Positions 23,413 through 32,046 of a DNA stretch of 64,000 nucleotides are shown one piece after another (position 1 is the stretch's first letter; each line of letters starts with the position of its first letter). The DNA lies in NCBI GenBank assembly GCA_036380875.1, contig DASVDX010000083.1:53338-117337 (forward strand), read 5' to 3'. The stretch comes from ZC4RG17 sp036380875 (GTDB lineage Bacteria; Actinomycetota; Acidimicrobiia; Spongiisociales; ZC4RG35). Below the pieces are notes generated by a model, which worked only from the letters and a program-made list of their open reading frames with translations, did no database searches and had not been told where the DNA came from. A program made the translations under genes and the position numbers.

Positions 23413-24422
23413 CCCCCGCCGTCGGTCTGGCCTTCCAGAGCGACAAAGACCCGGACGACTATGTCCGTCTCGCCCGCTTGGCGGAGGACGCCGGCGTCGA
23501 CGTCCTCTCCGTCTACGGCGACTTCGGCTACCAGCCTCCGATCGTCGCCCTGACCCTGATGGCCACGGCCACGAGGCGGGTCCGCCTCGGGCCGGCCTGC
23601 CTCAACCCCTACTCGCTGGCTCCCTTCGAGATCGCCGGTCAGGTCGCGGCGCTGGACCTCGTATCTGACGGCCGCGCCTATCTGGGGATAGCCCGGGGTG
23701 CCTGGCTCGACTCCGTCGGCATCGCCCAGAAGGCCCCGGCGACCACGTTGAGGGAAGCGATCGAGGTCTGCCGTCGCCTCCTGTCCGGTGACACCGAGGG
23801 GTTCGAGGGCGATGTGTTCCGACTCGCTCCCGGAACGCGCCTCACCTATCGATCGGTCCAGGAGCAGGTTCCCGTCATGGTGGGGACGTGGGGCCCCCGC
23901 ACTCTCGAGCTGGCGGGCGAGGTCGCCGACGAGGTGAAGGTAGGGGGAAGCGCCAACCCCGACGTCGTGCCGTGGGTGCGGGAGCGCATCGCTAGGGGAG
24001 CGACCCGCCGGGGGAGACCGCTCGACGACATCGGTGTGTGCCTGGGGGCGGTGACGGTGGTCGCAGAGGACGGGCAGGAGGCGCGGCGGCTGGCCAAGCG
24101 TGAAGTGGCTCTGTACCTCGCCGTGGTCGGTGAGCTCGATCCGACGACCGAGCTGCCCGACGGCTTGCTGGGCGAAATCCGAGAGTCGCTCGAACGGGAC
24201 GATCTCGACACAGCCGCCCAGCTCATTCCCGACGACATCCTGGCCCGCTTCGCCTTCGCTGGGACCCCCGCCGAGGTGGCGCGACAAGCGATCTCGATCT
24301 TCGAGGCGGGCGCCACCCGGGTGGAGTTCGGGACACCGCATGGAATCACCCCCGACGAGGGTGTGCGCCTCATAGGCGAGCACGTGATTCCCCGCCTCCG
24401 CCAGAGGGAGTGGAGCCGATGA
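23409..24422 (+). CDS. LLM-class oxidoreductase, second of the transporter cluster
   Basis: A 337-residue luciferase-like protein. Family segments are VDVLSVYGDFGYQPP, RVRLGPACLNPYSLAP, DGRAYLGIARGAW and VPVMVGTWGPRTLELAG. It resembles F420-dependent members (Mer/FGD group) in length and order of motifs, but cofactor choice is not proven. The start overlaps the TIGR04076 gene (ATGA) and its stop overlaps livH (ATGA). Being locked into a transporter operon suggests that it acts on the imported compound. Confidence 0.87.
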   Translation: MTPAVGLAFQSDKDPDDYVRLARLAEDAGVDVLSVYGDFGYQPPIVALTLMATATRRVRLGPACLNPYSLAPFEIAGQVAALDLVSDGRAYLGIARGAWLDSVGIAQKAPATTLREAIEVCRRLLSGDTEGFEGDVFRLAPGTRLTYRSVQEQVPVMVGTWGPRTLELAGEVADEVKVGGSANPDVVPWVRERIARGATRRGRPLDDIGVCLGAVTVVAEDGQEARRLAKREVALYLAVVGELDPTTELPDGLLGEIRESLERDDLDTAAQLIPDDILARFAFAGTPAEVARQAISIFEAGATRVEFGTPHGITPDEGVRLIGEHVIPRLRQREWSR

Positions 24423-25309
24423 GCGATCTGCCTCAACTGGTGCTCAACGGCCTCATGACCGGCTCGATTCTCGCCATCGGGGCCGTCGGGGTGACTCTGG
24501 TCCTCGGCGTGCTTCGGCTCCTCCACGTCGCCCACGGCGACACGATGGCCTTCGGGGCGTACGCCGGCCTCTTCTTCACCGGTCTCGTGGGGGACAACCT
24601 GGCGGTGGGGTTGGTCGGGGCGGTCGTCACTTCGGCAGCGTTGGCGGTGCTCGTCGAGTACGTCCTCTGGAGGCCGCTCCGCAGACGCCGGGCAGGAATG
24701 GTGGGATTGCTGCTCTCGTCGATCGGGGTGGCGCTGGTACTCCGCCACGTCCTCTTCTGGGTGGCGGGCGCCGACCCGAAGCAGTACCCCGTCGACCTGA
24801 TGCGCGTGTACGAAGTGGGGCCGTTCCGATTGGCGCAGAGCCAGGTTCTCGCCTTGCCGGTGGCCGTCGTCAGCATCCTCTTCGTCGGCTGGCTCTTCTC
24901 CCGGACCGCGATCGGAAAACAGATGCGGGCGTTGTCCGACGACGGGGCCCTGGCGGCAGTGGCGGGGATCGACGTCAACCGCACCATCGTGGTCATCTGG
25001 ATCCTCTCGGGCGCCCTCGCCGGCCTGGCGGGCGTGCTGCAGGGCCTCGTACAGAACTCCTTCAACCCGAATCTCGGGTTCCAACTGTTGCTGCCCGTGT
25101 TCGCCGCCGTGATCCTGGGCGGCATCGGCAGCGCCTACGGCGCCTTGGCGGGCGGACTCGTCCTGGGGTTGGTCATGGAGGTGTCCACCTGGCAAGGCTT
25201 CCTCGGCGGGGTGCCGGCGAGCTACAAGCAGGTCGTCGCCTTTGCCGTCCTCATCCTCATGCTGCTGCTTCGGCCCCAAGGCCTCTTGGGCAAGGCGCGT
25301 CTGCGATGA
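24419..25309 (+). CDS. livH: Branched-chain amino acid-type ABC transporter permease (LivH)
   Basis: A 296-residue inner-membrane permease with about eight helices. It starts at ATG 24419, overlapping the LLM stop; a slightly earlier in-frame start is less likely. The LivH pattern is NGLMTGSILAIGAVGVTL, LLHVAHGDTMAFGAY and VILGGIGSAYGALAGG. Together with LivM it forms the channel of a high-affinity importer whose ligand is delivered by the lipoprotein encoded divergently. The stop overlaps livM by four bases. Confidence 0.93.
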   Translation: MSDLPQLVLNGLMTGSILAIGAVGVTLVLGVLRLLHVAHGDTMAFGAYAGLFFTGLVGDNLAVGLVGAVVTSAALAVLVEYVLWRPLRRRRAGMVGLLLSSIGVALVLRHVLFWVAGADPKQYPVDLMRVYEVGPFRLAQSQVLALPVAVVSILFVGWLFSRTAIGKQMRALSDDGALAAVAGIDVNRTIVVIWILSGALAGLAGVLQGLVQNSFNPNLGFQLLLPVFAAVILGGIGSAYGALAGGLVLGLVMEVSTWQGFLGGVPASYKQVVAFAVLILMLLLRPQGLLGKARLR

Positions 25310-26286
25310 CCGAGATCCTCGACCCCCAGTTCTGGTTCTTCGTGGCGGTCACGGCCGGCATCTACACGATCTTGGGGCTCGGCCTCCAGATCCAGTTCGG
25401 TTTCGCCGGCCTGCTGAACTTCGGCCACGTCGCCTTCATGGCCATCGGCGCCTACACGATGGCGATCCTCGTCGTGAAGGCGGGACTGAGCCTGTGGGTG
25501 GCGGCCATATGCGCCCTCGTCGTGGTGGTCCCGGTCAGCCTGCTGGTCGGCTTGCCGACTCTCCGGCTGCGGGCCGACTACCTGGCGATGACGACCCTCG
25601 CGTTCGCCGAAATCGTCAGGTATGTCGCCACCAACGAGGATGGGCTGACCGGAGGCAGCCAGGGGACGATCAACCTGTCCGGGCCGGGGACCACTGCCAG
25701 CTACAACCGCGAATGGCTCGATTTCGTCGAAGTCGTCCAGGGCTGGCTCAGCCCGATACTGGGGGACCTCGCCTCCCGCGACTTCGTTTCGATGCTCATC
25801 GTGTGGGTGATCGCCCTCGTCGCCATCGTCGTGTTGCAGGTGCTGGTGCGATCTCCCTGGGGACGGGTGCTGAAGGTGATCCGGGAGGACGAGGACGCCG
25901 CCGCGGCTTTGGGCAAGTACGTGTTCCGCTTCAAACAGCAGGCGCTCGCCATCGGCTCGCTGCTGGCGGCGGTCGCCGGGCTCCTCCACGCATTCCAGTT
26001 CTCGTTCTTCAGCCCGGCCGACTTCGTGCCCCTGGTCACGTTCAACGTCTGGATGATCGTGATCCTCGGCGGCACCGCCCGGAACTGGGGCGTGCCGGTC
26101 GGAGCGGTGGTATTCGCCATCCTCTATGCCGGGACCCGATTCCTGGACTTCGCCCCGTTCTCGTGGCTCGACCCCGACGAGCGGGCCTATCTGCGGATGA
26201 TCGTCATCGGCCTCGCCCTCATCCTGCTGATGGTTTTCCGGCCACAGGGCATCCTCGGACGCCGTGACGAGATGGTGATGGAGTAG
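25306..26286 (+). CDS. livM: Branched-chain amino acid-type ABC transporter permease (LivM)
   Basis: A 326-residue permease partner of LivH, with roughly nine to ten hydrophobic helices. LivM hallmarks are LGLGLQIQFGFAGLLNFGHVAF (in segments), TLRLRADYLAMTTLAFAEI and LTGGSQG. The EAA-like coupling loop is WGRVLKVIREDEDAAAALGK, which contacts the ATPases. It overlaps livH at its start and is followed 2 nt later by livG. Confidence 0.93.
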   Translation: MTEILDPQFWFFVAVTAGIYTILGLGLQIQFGFAGLLNFGHVAFMAIGAYTMAILVVKAGLSLWVAAICALVVVVPVSLLVGLPTLRLRADYLAMTTLAFAEIVRYVATNEDGLTGGSQGTINLSGPGTTASYNREWLDFVEVVQGWLSPILGDLASRDFVSMLIVWVIALVAIVVLQVLVRSPWGRVLKVIREDEDAAAALGKYVFRFKQQALAIGSLLAAVAGLLHAFQFSFFSPADFVPLVTFNVWMIVILGGTARNWGVPVGAVVFAILYAGTRFLDFAPFSWLDPDERAYLRMIVIGLALILLMVFRPQGILGRRDEMVME

Positions 26287-26288
26287 CC

Positions 26289-27047
26289 GTGCTGTCGGTC
26301 GACGGGCTCCGCAAGTACTACGACGGAATCCGTGCCGTCGATGGCGTCACCTTCACCATCGAGGCCGAAGCCATCACGACGCTGATCGGGCCCAACGGGG
26401 CGGGGAAGACGACGCTGTTCGACCTGATATCGGGCTTCGCATCACCCGACTCCGGATCGGTGGCGCTCGAAGGCACCGATGTCACTCACCTCCCACCGCA
26501 CGAACGGGCGGGGTTGGGGATGATCCGAACCTTCCAGCAGCCCCGAACCATCACCCGGTTGACAGTTCGCGAGAACCTCGCCGTTGCCGCTCCTGACCAT
26601 CCCGGCGAACGGCTCGCCGCGCTCCTCATCCGAGGAGGCGCCAGCCGTCGGCGTGAGGCCGCGGTGGCAGAACGCGTCGACGGCTACATCGAGTTGTTCG
26701 GCTTGGAGCGCGTGGCCGACGATCTCGCCGGGACCCTCTCCGGCGGACAGCGGAAGCTCCTCGAGATGGCCCGTGCTCTCATGGCCGAGCCCCGGCTGCT
26801 CCTCCTCGACGAGCCGCTCGCCGGAGTGAACCCGACGCTGGCCCGCCGCCTGGAGGAGCTGATCCTGCGTCTCCGCGACGAGTTCGGCCTCACCGTCCTG
26901 CTCATCGAACACGACTTGCCCGCTGTCATGCGGATTTCGGATCGGGTCATCGCTCTCGACCAGGGGCGGGTGATCGCCACGGGTTCGCCCGGCGATGTCA
27001 GATCCCATCCCGCTGTCATCGATGCCTACCTGGGATCGGACCGCTGA
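26289..27047 (+). CDS. livG: ABC transporter ATP-binding protein LivG
   Basis: A 252-residue ATPase starting at GTG 26289. Walker A is GPNGAGKTT, the signature is LSGGQRKLLEMARAL, Walker B is LLLLDEPLAGV and the switch His is in IEHDL. The LivG-specific stretch MIRTFQQPRTITRLTVREN identifies it rather than LivF. It overlaps livF by one base. It drives import through LivHM. Confidence 0.93.
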   Translation: MLSVDGLRKYYDGIRAVDGVTFTIEAEAITTLIGPNGAGKTTLFDLISGFASPDSGSVALEGTDVTHLPPHERAGLGMIRTFQQPRTITRLTVRENLAVAAPDHPGERLAALLIRGGASRRREAAVAERVDGYIELFGLERVADDLAGTLSGGQRKLLEMARALMAEPRLLLLDEPLAGVNPTLARRLEELILRLRDEFGLTVLLIEHDLPAVMRISDRVIALDQGRVIATGSPGDVRSHPAVIDAYLGSDR

Positions 27048-27778
27048 TGGAGCAGAGCCCGACCATCCTCGAGGTAGAGGACCTGGCTGCCGGCTACGAG
27101 GGAGTCGAGATCCTTCGCGGTGTCTCTCTGCGTGTGCCGGCGGGGTCGTTGGTGTCGATCATCGGGCCCAACGGCGCCGGCAAGTCCACACTCATCAAGG
27201 CGATCTACGGCCTGGTCGGGGTGTTCCGGGGGAGCATCACGTTCCGGCCCGCCCCGGGCACTGCCGTCGACATCCGGAACCTGACCCCCAACCGCATCAC
27301 CGCCCTGGGCCTGAACTACGTCCCACAGATGAGGAACGTCTTCCCCAACCTCACCGTCGTCGAGAACCTCGAGATCGGGTCGGTGCTCGACCGGGGGAGA
27401 TTCGCCGAGCGGCTCGAGGTCGTCACCGGGTTGTTCCCCGTCCTGGGCCAGCGCGAGCGGCAACCGGCGGGCACGTTGTCCGGAGGCGAACGCCAGATGT
27501 TGGCGGTCGCCCGGGCCCTCATGACCGACCCGAAGGTGTTGTTGCTCGACGAGCCGTCGGCGGGTTTGGCACCGCGTGTGATCGAAGAGATGTTCGAGCG
27601 CCTGCTCGACATCAAGCGTCTAGGGGTAACGATCATGATGGTGGAACAGAACGCCCGCCGGGCACTGGCGGCGTCCGACTACGGCTATGTGCTCGAGGCG
27701 GGCCGGAGCCGGCTCGAGGGAAGCGGGGAGTCCCTGCTCGCCGATCCCGAGGTCGTGGCGCTGTATCTGGGAGGGTGA
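27047..27778 (+). CDS. livF: ABC transporter ATP-binding protein LivF
   Basis: A 243-residue ATPase, the second subunit of the LivHMGF importer. Walker A is GPNGAGKST, the signature LSGGERQMLAVARAL, Walker B LLLDEPSAGLAP and switch region MMVEQNAR, which is the LivF form with Q rather than H-D. The motif LNYVPQMRNVFPNLTV is the LivF-type Q-loop. The alkD gene begins 3 nt after its stop and may be co-transcribed. Confidence 0.93.
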   Translation: MEQSPTILEVEDLAAGYEGVEILRGVSLRVPAGSLVSIIGPNGAGKSTLIKAIYGLVGVFRGSITFRPAPGTAVDIRNLTPNRITALGLNYVPQMRNVFPNLTVVENLEIGSVLDRGRFAERLEVVTGLFPVLGQRERQPAGTLSGGERQMLAVARALMTDPKVLLLDEPSAGLAPRVIEEMFERLLDIKRLGVTIMMVEQNARRALAASDYGYVLEAGRSRLEGSGESLLADPEVVALYLGG

Positions 27779-27781
27779 CAG

Positions 27782-28462
27782 GTGCCCTACCAACGCGAGT
27801 TGGTGACCCTCGTGCAGCGTGAGCTCGCCGCCCGGGGCGATCCGGAGAAAGCCGTGGCGATGGCCGCCTACATGAAGACCGAGATGCCGTTCTACGGCGT
27901 GCAGAAACCCGCCCGGGCCGAGATCCTGCGCAGGGTGGCCGCCGAACTGGCCCCCTCGACGGAAGACGAGTACCGGAAAGGGATCGAGGCGTTGTGGGAT
28001 CTGGCCCACCGGGAGGAGAAGTACCTGGCCATCGCCTACGCCCGTCGCTTCCACCGCTACATCACCCGGGCACAACTCGATCTCTACGAGCGGATGATCG
28101 TGGAGGGGGCGTGGTGGGATTTCGTCGATGACATCGCCGCCAACCTCGTGGGAGCACTGCTGCTCGACTACCGAGAGTCGATGCGGCCCGTCATGGAAGC
28201 CTGGATAGACGACCCCGACCGGTGGCGGCGGCGGGCGGCGATCCTCAGCCAACTACGCCACAAGGAGCGCACCGACGCCGAGATGCTCTTCGACTTCTGC
28301 CGTCGGCGGGCCCACGAAACGGAGTTCTTCATCCGAAAGGCGATCGGGTGGGCCCTACGCGAATACTCGAAAACCGATCCGGAGGCGGTCGCCGCCTTCC
28401 TCCGCGCCGAGGGCGACGCGCTCTCGGGGCTCAGTCGCCGCGAGGCGGCGAAGCACCTGTGA
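27782..28462 (+). CDS. alkD: DNA alkylation-repair glycosylase, AlkD-like
   Basis: A 226-residue all-helical HEAT-repeat protein starting at GTG 27782. AlkD signatures are KTEMPFYGV near the N-terminus, EGAWWDFVDDIA, DPDRWRRRAAILSQL and a C-terminal FFIRKAIGWALREYS with LSRREAAKHL. The Trp pair and the Asp of WWDFVDD correspond to the residues that cradle the alkylated base without flipping. It excises cationic alkyl-purines. It follows livF by 3 nt but has no metabolic link to it. Confidence 0.92.
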   Translation: MPYQRELVTLVQRELAARGDPEKAVAMAAYMKTEMPFYGVQKPARAEILRRVAAELAPSTEDEYRKGIEALWDLAHREEKYLAIAYARRFHRYITRAQLDLYERMIVEGAWWDFVDDIAANLVGALLLDYRESMRPVMEAWIDDPDRWRRRAAILSQLRHKERTDAEMLFDFCRRRAHETEFFIRKAIGWALREYSKTDPEAVAAFLRAEGDALSGLSRREAAKHL

Positions 28463-28468
28463 GGGGTA

Positions 28469-28738
28469 TCAGGCGGGCCGGTCGTTGCGGCCGACGACAT
28501 AGGAGAGCAGCAGCCCTCCGCCTGCGCCGTAGATGTAGGAGAAGCCGACTCCCACCCCATAGATCGGGGGAGCACCCGCCATGCGGGCGATGGCGGCGAC
28601 GGCGATAGCCCCGATGATTCCCATCAGGGCCGTGCCGACGAGGCTGCGGGCACCGGCGAGGAAGCCTCCCACCAGGCCGGCGATCGCACCCACCGCGCCG
28701 ATCACGGCGAGTCCGGCGAATGCGGGATTGGCGAACAT
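28469..28738 (-). CDS. Small integral membrane protein
   Basis: An 89-residue, very hydrophobic protein with about three helices (near residues 8-28, 33-52 and 62-82) rich in Gly and Ala (VIGAVGAIAGLVGGFLAG, GIIGAIAVAAIARMAG). It resembles GlsB/YeaQ-type small membrane proteins in size and composition, but I cannot assign it to that family securely. The -10 box TATCCT lies 6 nt before the ATG, so it is probably leaderless. It converges with alkD, 6 nt away. Confidence 0.7.
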   Translation of the reverse strand: MFANPAFAGLAVIGAVGAIAGLVGGFLAGARSLVGTALMGIIGAIAVAAIARMAGAPPIYGVGVGFSYIYGAGGGLLLSYVVGRNDRPA

Positions 28739-28774
28739 GCGGACAGGATATCCGGGTAACCCCTCGCCGGGAAT

Positions 28775-28790
28775 GACCCACAGATGGGTC
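28775..28790 (-). terminator. Short hairpin at the end of the sigma-factor gene
   Basis: GACCCA and TGGGTC form a 6-bp stem with a 4-nt loop immediately after the sigma-factor stop codon. There is no clear U-tract, so termination is only a possibility. Confidence 0.3.
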
Positions 28791-29722
28791 TAGAGGACTG
28801 TGGTGACGAGTTCCGAGCGGAAGGACGGATGGCGCAATTTGGCCAACGCTCGTCCTTCGATCTGCCGGACCCGTTCCCGAGTGGTGTGCATCAGCTTTCC
28901 CACGTCGGTGAGGGTCCATGGCTCCGAACCGTCCAACCCAAATCGGAGCCACAGCACCTGACGCTCCTCTTCGTCGAGGAGCTCCAGCGCCTTGATCAGG
29001 CGTTCCCGGGCGATCGACTCCACCGCCCGGGAGAAGGGGTCTACAGCGTCGTCCACGACGAAGTCCTGCAGCTCGGCGTCCCCGTCGTCGCCCACCGGTC
29101 GGTCGAGCGACACGGTGTCGCTCGGAGCGTCGATGGCGAGCATCACCCGCTCCGGATCCACTCCCGAAGCTTCGGCGAGTTCGTCGATGGTCGGGGCCCG
29201 CTGGAGGCGGTCATGGAGGAGCTGGCGGGTGTCGGACACTGTGCGGACGACGTCGATCAGATGGACGGGGAGGCGAATCGTGCGCCCGGCGTTGCCGATG
29301 CCCCGGGTGATCGCCTGACGGATCCACCACGTGGCATAGGTGGAGAACTTGAAACCCTTGCGCCAGTCGAACTTCTCGACCGCCCGTATCAACCCGAGGT
29401 TTCCCTCCTGGATCAGGTCGAGCAGGTCGAGGCCCCTGCCCGTGTACCGCTTGGCGATCGAAATGACGAGGCGCAGGTTGCAGCTGATGAACAGGGCTCG
29501 CGCCTCTTCGCCTTCCGCTACTTGTCGTTGGAGGCGACGGCGCTCGACCTCGTCGAGGTCCTCGGCGCGCTCGAGGCGGGCGGCCGCCCGGCGACCCTGC
29601 TCTATGGCGCGGGCGAGACGGATTTCGTCTTCGGCGGTGAGGAGGCGGTGGTCGGCGACATCGTCGAGGTACAGGCCGACTGTGTCGGCGGTAGCAGAGC
29701 GCTTTCGCTTCGTTCCCGCCAT
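28790..29722 (-). CDS. Group-2 sigma-70-family RNA polymerase sigma factor
   Basis: A 310-residue primary-like sigma factor without the long N-terminal region 1.1. Region 1.2 is LYLDDVADHRLLTAEDEI. Region 2 contains DLIQEGNLGLIRAVEKFD and FSTYATWWIRQAITR (melting and -10 recognition). Region 3 covers PTIDELAEASG, and region 4 ends in LTDVGKLMHTTRERVRQIE (-35 recognition helix). The start is ATG 29722, with GGGGA just upstream; the frame continues upstream without a good start. It resembles HrdB/SigB-type alternative sigmas of actinobacteria. A near-palindrome of two DnaA-box-like 9-mers lies 60 nt upstream. Confidence 0.9.
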   Translation of the reverse strand: MAGTKRKRSATADTVGLYLDDVADHRLLTAEDEIRLARAIEQGRRAAARLERAEDLDEVERRRLQRQVAEGEEARALFISCNLRLVISIAKRYTGRGLDLLDLIQEGNLGLIRAVEKFDWRKGFKFSTYATWWIRQAITRGIGNAGRTIRLPVHLIDVVRTVSDTRQLLHDRLQRAPTIDELAEASGVDPERVMLAIDAPSDTVSLDRPVGDDGDAELQDFVVDDAVDPFSRAVESIARERLIKALELLDEEERQVLWLRFGLDGSEPWTLTDVGKLMHTTRERVRQIEGRALAKLRHPSFRSELVTTVL

Positions 29723-29781
29723 CGATCCCCGACTGCTTGCGTGTGTGGAAACTATCAGATGAAAACCCCCGTGACAATTGG

Positions 29782-29802
29782 TTTTCCACAGTCTGTGGAG
29801 AA
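29782..29802. promoter_or_regulatory. Inverted pair of DnaA-box-like 9-mers upstream of the sigma gene
   Basis: TTTTCCACA (29782-29790), a GTC spacer and TGTGGAGAA (29794-29802) form a 9+9 inverted repeat with one mismatch. Each arm is close to the DnaA-box consensus TTATCCACA. It sits in the divergent gap between the sigma-factor and glycoside-hydrolase genes and could bind DnaA or another regulator. Inference from sequence only. Confidence 0.4.
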
Positions 29803-29855
29803 CTCTCGACCGGTAGGTCCGCAAGTCCCGGATCTCGGTAGGCTGATCCCGGCTC

Positions 29856-31310
29856 GTGTCCCGTAAGACTCAGTTCCGGCTGCTGGTTTTGGTCACGCTC
29901 GGCTGGCTGGGCTGGGCGGTCTGGTCGTTCATGGAAGAACCCGAACCGTTCACCCTCCGAGTCGTCGACGACGTGGGTGAGCCGGTCGTGAATGCCGTGG
30001 TCGCCGCCGAGGGCCGCCAGCTCGGCCTCACCGGTGATTCGGGCATGCTCGATGTGGCCCCATCGGGGGCGCTGGTCGAGGTTTCGGCACCGGGACACTT
30101 CTCGTCGACTTTCACCATCACACCGCCCGACGACGGCGTCTTCGACGTCGTCCTCAAGGCGTTGATGTTGCGGGGACGGGTCGTCGACCCCGACGGAACG
30201 CCGGTTGCCGGCGTGTCCGTGGAAGCCGGGTCGGCTGTGGGTCAGTCCGACGAGGACGGCCGTTTCATCGTTCGTGGAGCCGAGCCGGGAACCGTGCGGG
30301 TCAACCGGCCGGCATGGCAGGAGGCCACCTTCGAGTGGTCGGGCGGTCCCGGAGAACAGCAGATACAGGTGGAGCCGATCATCGTCAAGGCCGTTCACGT
30401 GACCGGCGAGGCCGTCGAGGAGCGCCTCGACGAGTTCCTGGAGATGGCCGACACCACCGAGCTCAACGGCCTGATGATCGACCTCAAAGCCGAGGAGGGG
30501 GTCGTCCTCTACGAGTCAGCGGTCCCGACCGTGGCCGAGGTCGGGGCCGACCGTCCCCGCTACGACCTCGCCGAAGTGGTGGCAGCGGCCAAGGAACGCG
30601 ACCTGTACATGATCGGAAGGATCGTGGCGTTCCAGGACCCGGTGGCGGCCCGAGCCAATCCCGACATCGCGGTGTGGGACGAGCAGACGGGGGAGCCGTT
30701 CACCTCCAACGGCCAGTACTTCCTCGACCCGACGGACCCGGATGCCCGCAAGTACGCCTTGGATCTGGCGACGGAAGCCTGCTCGATGGGGCTCGACGAG
30801 ATCCAGTTCGACTACGTGCGCTTCCCCGATGTCCGCCCGGAGTCCGTACACTTCGACGCCGGCGTGTCGCTCGACGTGCGAGCCGAGGCGATCCGCAGCT
30901 TCATCGGGGAGGCAACCGAGGTCCTCCACCCCCTGGGCTGCGCCGTGGGCGTCGACGTGTTCGGCTTCGTCACCACCTCGGTGGACGATGGCGGCATCGG
31001 CCAGCGATGGGAGGACATCACCTCCGTGGGCGACGTGGTGTCGCCCATGATCTACCCCAGCCACTACGACTCCGGCTGGTATGGGCTGGAGGATCCGAGC
31101 GCCCGTCCCGACGTCGTTGCAGACCGGGCGCTCACCGATGCCGTGGCGCGCTCGGCGGGGAAGGTCGTCATCCGGCCGTGGCTGCAGGACTTCGGCTACA
31201 ACGCAGCCCAGGTCCGCCAGCAGATCGAGATGGCCGAATCTCACGGCATGGGCTGGATGTTGTGGAACGCGATGTCCGAAGTCACCGTCGCCGCCCTGGA
31301 ACGGGAGTGA
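29856..31310 (+). CDS. Membrane-anchored putative glycoside hydrolase (DUF4015 type)
   Basis: A 484-residue protein starting at GTG 29856. An N-terminal hydrophobic helix (about residues 8-24) is an uncleaved anchor or signal. Next come two carboxypeptidase-regulatory-like beta modules (about 30-180; VVDDVGEPVVNAVVAAEG and VVDPDGTPVAGVSVEAG). The C-terminal TIM-barrel domain has LNGLMIDLKAEEGVVLY, DEIQFDYVRFPD and VVSPMIYPSHY, matching the DUF4015 putative hydrolase family. Asp and Glu residues in the DEIQFDYVRFPD strand are likely catalytic. It probably acts on an extracellular glycan. Its stop overlaps the udgB start. Confidence 0.82.
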   Translation: MSRKTQFRLLVLVTLGWLGWAVWSFMEEPEPFTLRVVDDVGEPVVNAVVAAEGRQLGLTGDSGMLDVAPSGALVEVSAPGHFSSTFTITPPDDGVFDVVLKALMLRGRVVDPDGTPVAGVSVEAGSAVGQSDEDGRFIVRGAEPGTVRVNRPAWQEATFEWSGGPGEQQIQVEPIIVKAVHVTGEAVEERLDEFLEMADTTELNGLMIDLKAEEGVVLYESAVPTVAEVGADRPRYDLAEVVAAAKERDLYMIGRIVAFQDPVAARANPDIAVWDEQTGEPFTSNGQYFLDPTDPDARKYALDLATEACSMGLDEIQFDYVRFPDVRPESVHFDAGVSLDVRAEAIRSFIGEATEVLHPLGCAVGVDVFGFVTTSVDDGGIGQRWEDITSVGDVVSPMIYPSHYDSGWYGLEDPSARPDVVADRALTDAVARSAGKVVIRPWLQDFGYNAAQVRQQIEMAESHGMGWMLWNAMSEVTVAALERE

Positions 31311-31975
31311 CCGTCCACGACGGGCTCACCGAATGCCGGCTGTGCCCGCGTCTCGTGGAGTGGCGGGAACGTAAGGCGACGGTCGAGAAGCGGGCGGCGT
31401 TCGCGACCGAGGAGTACTGGGGCCGGCCCGTGCCGGCGTTCGGGTCGCTGGATGCCCCCATACTGGTCGTCGGGCTCGCCCCCGCCGCGCACGGCGGGAA
31501 CCGCACGGGACGCATGTTCACCGGGGACCGGTCCGGCGACTGGCTCTACCGGGCGCTCCATCGGGCGGGACTGGCCACCTCGCCCGACGACGAAGACCCC
31601 AACCTGCAGTTGATCGGGGCGCGGATCACCGCCGTGTGCCATTGCGCCCCGCCCGACAACAAGCCCACGCCGGAAGAGGTGGCGACCTGCGTCGAGACGT
31701 GGCTCATCCCCGAAGTGGCGGCGATGCGGCCTCGGGTGGTGGTGACTCTCGGGCAACTCGCCTGGAACCAGGTCCTGCGCTACGGGCCCGGATGGGGATG
31801 GTCTGTGCCGCGGCCCCGGCCGCGGTTCGGGCATGGCGCCGAGGTCGATCTCGCACCCGGCCCAACGCTCCTCGGCTCGTACCACCCCAGCCAGCAGAAC
31901 ACGTTCACCGGCAAGCTGACGGAGGAGATGTTCGACACCCTTTGGCGCCGGGCGAAGGCACTCGCCGCCATCTGA
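31307..31975 (+). CDS. udgB: Family-5 (UDGb-type) uracil-DNA glycosylase
   Basis: A 222-residue Fe-S uracil-DNA glycosylase. The start is GTG 31307, whose GTGA overlaps the previous stop; the same frame is open far upstream but is not coding there. Motif 1 is GLAPAAHGGNRTGRMF, the family-5 form that lacks the catalytic Asp/Asn of other families. The C-terminal motif is GSYHPSQQNTFTGKL. Cluster cysteines lie in ECRLCPR and CHCAPP, with one more at TCVETW. It removes uracil and some other damaged bases from DNA. Confidence 0.92.
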   Translation: MTVHDGLTECRLCPRLVEWRERKATVEKRAAFATEEYWGRPVPAFGSLDAPILVVGLAPAAHGGNRTGRMFTGDRSGDWLYRALHRAGLATSPDDEDPNLQLIGARITAVCHCAPPDNKPTPEEVATCVETWLIPEVAAMRPRVVVTLGQLAWNQVLRYGPGWGWSVPRPRPRFGHGAEVDLAPGPTLLGSYHPSQQNTFTGKLTEEMFDTLWRRAKALAAI

Positions 31976-31982
31976 CGGGAGT

Positions 31983-32011
31983 TTCGCACTATCGGGATAG
32001 TGGAATACCAT
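31983..32011 (+). promoter_or_regulatory. sufD promoter with perfect palindromic operator
   Basis: TTCGCA (31983-31988), a 17-bp spacer and TACCAT (32006-32011) form a plausible promoter. The spacer holds CACTATC-GG-GATAGTG (31987-32002), a perfect 7+7 palindrome with a 2-bp centre. It matches the sufB operator at 14 of 16 positions. A repressor bound here would block RNA polymerase. The regulator is not in the window. Confidence 0.65.
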
Positions 32012-32046
32012 CGGATCTCCCGTTCCCGTGTCCCGGAGAAGTGGAT

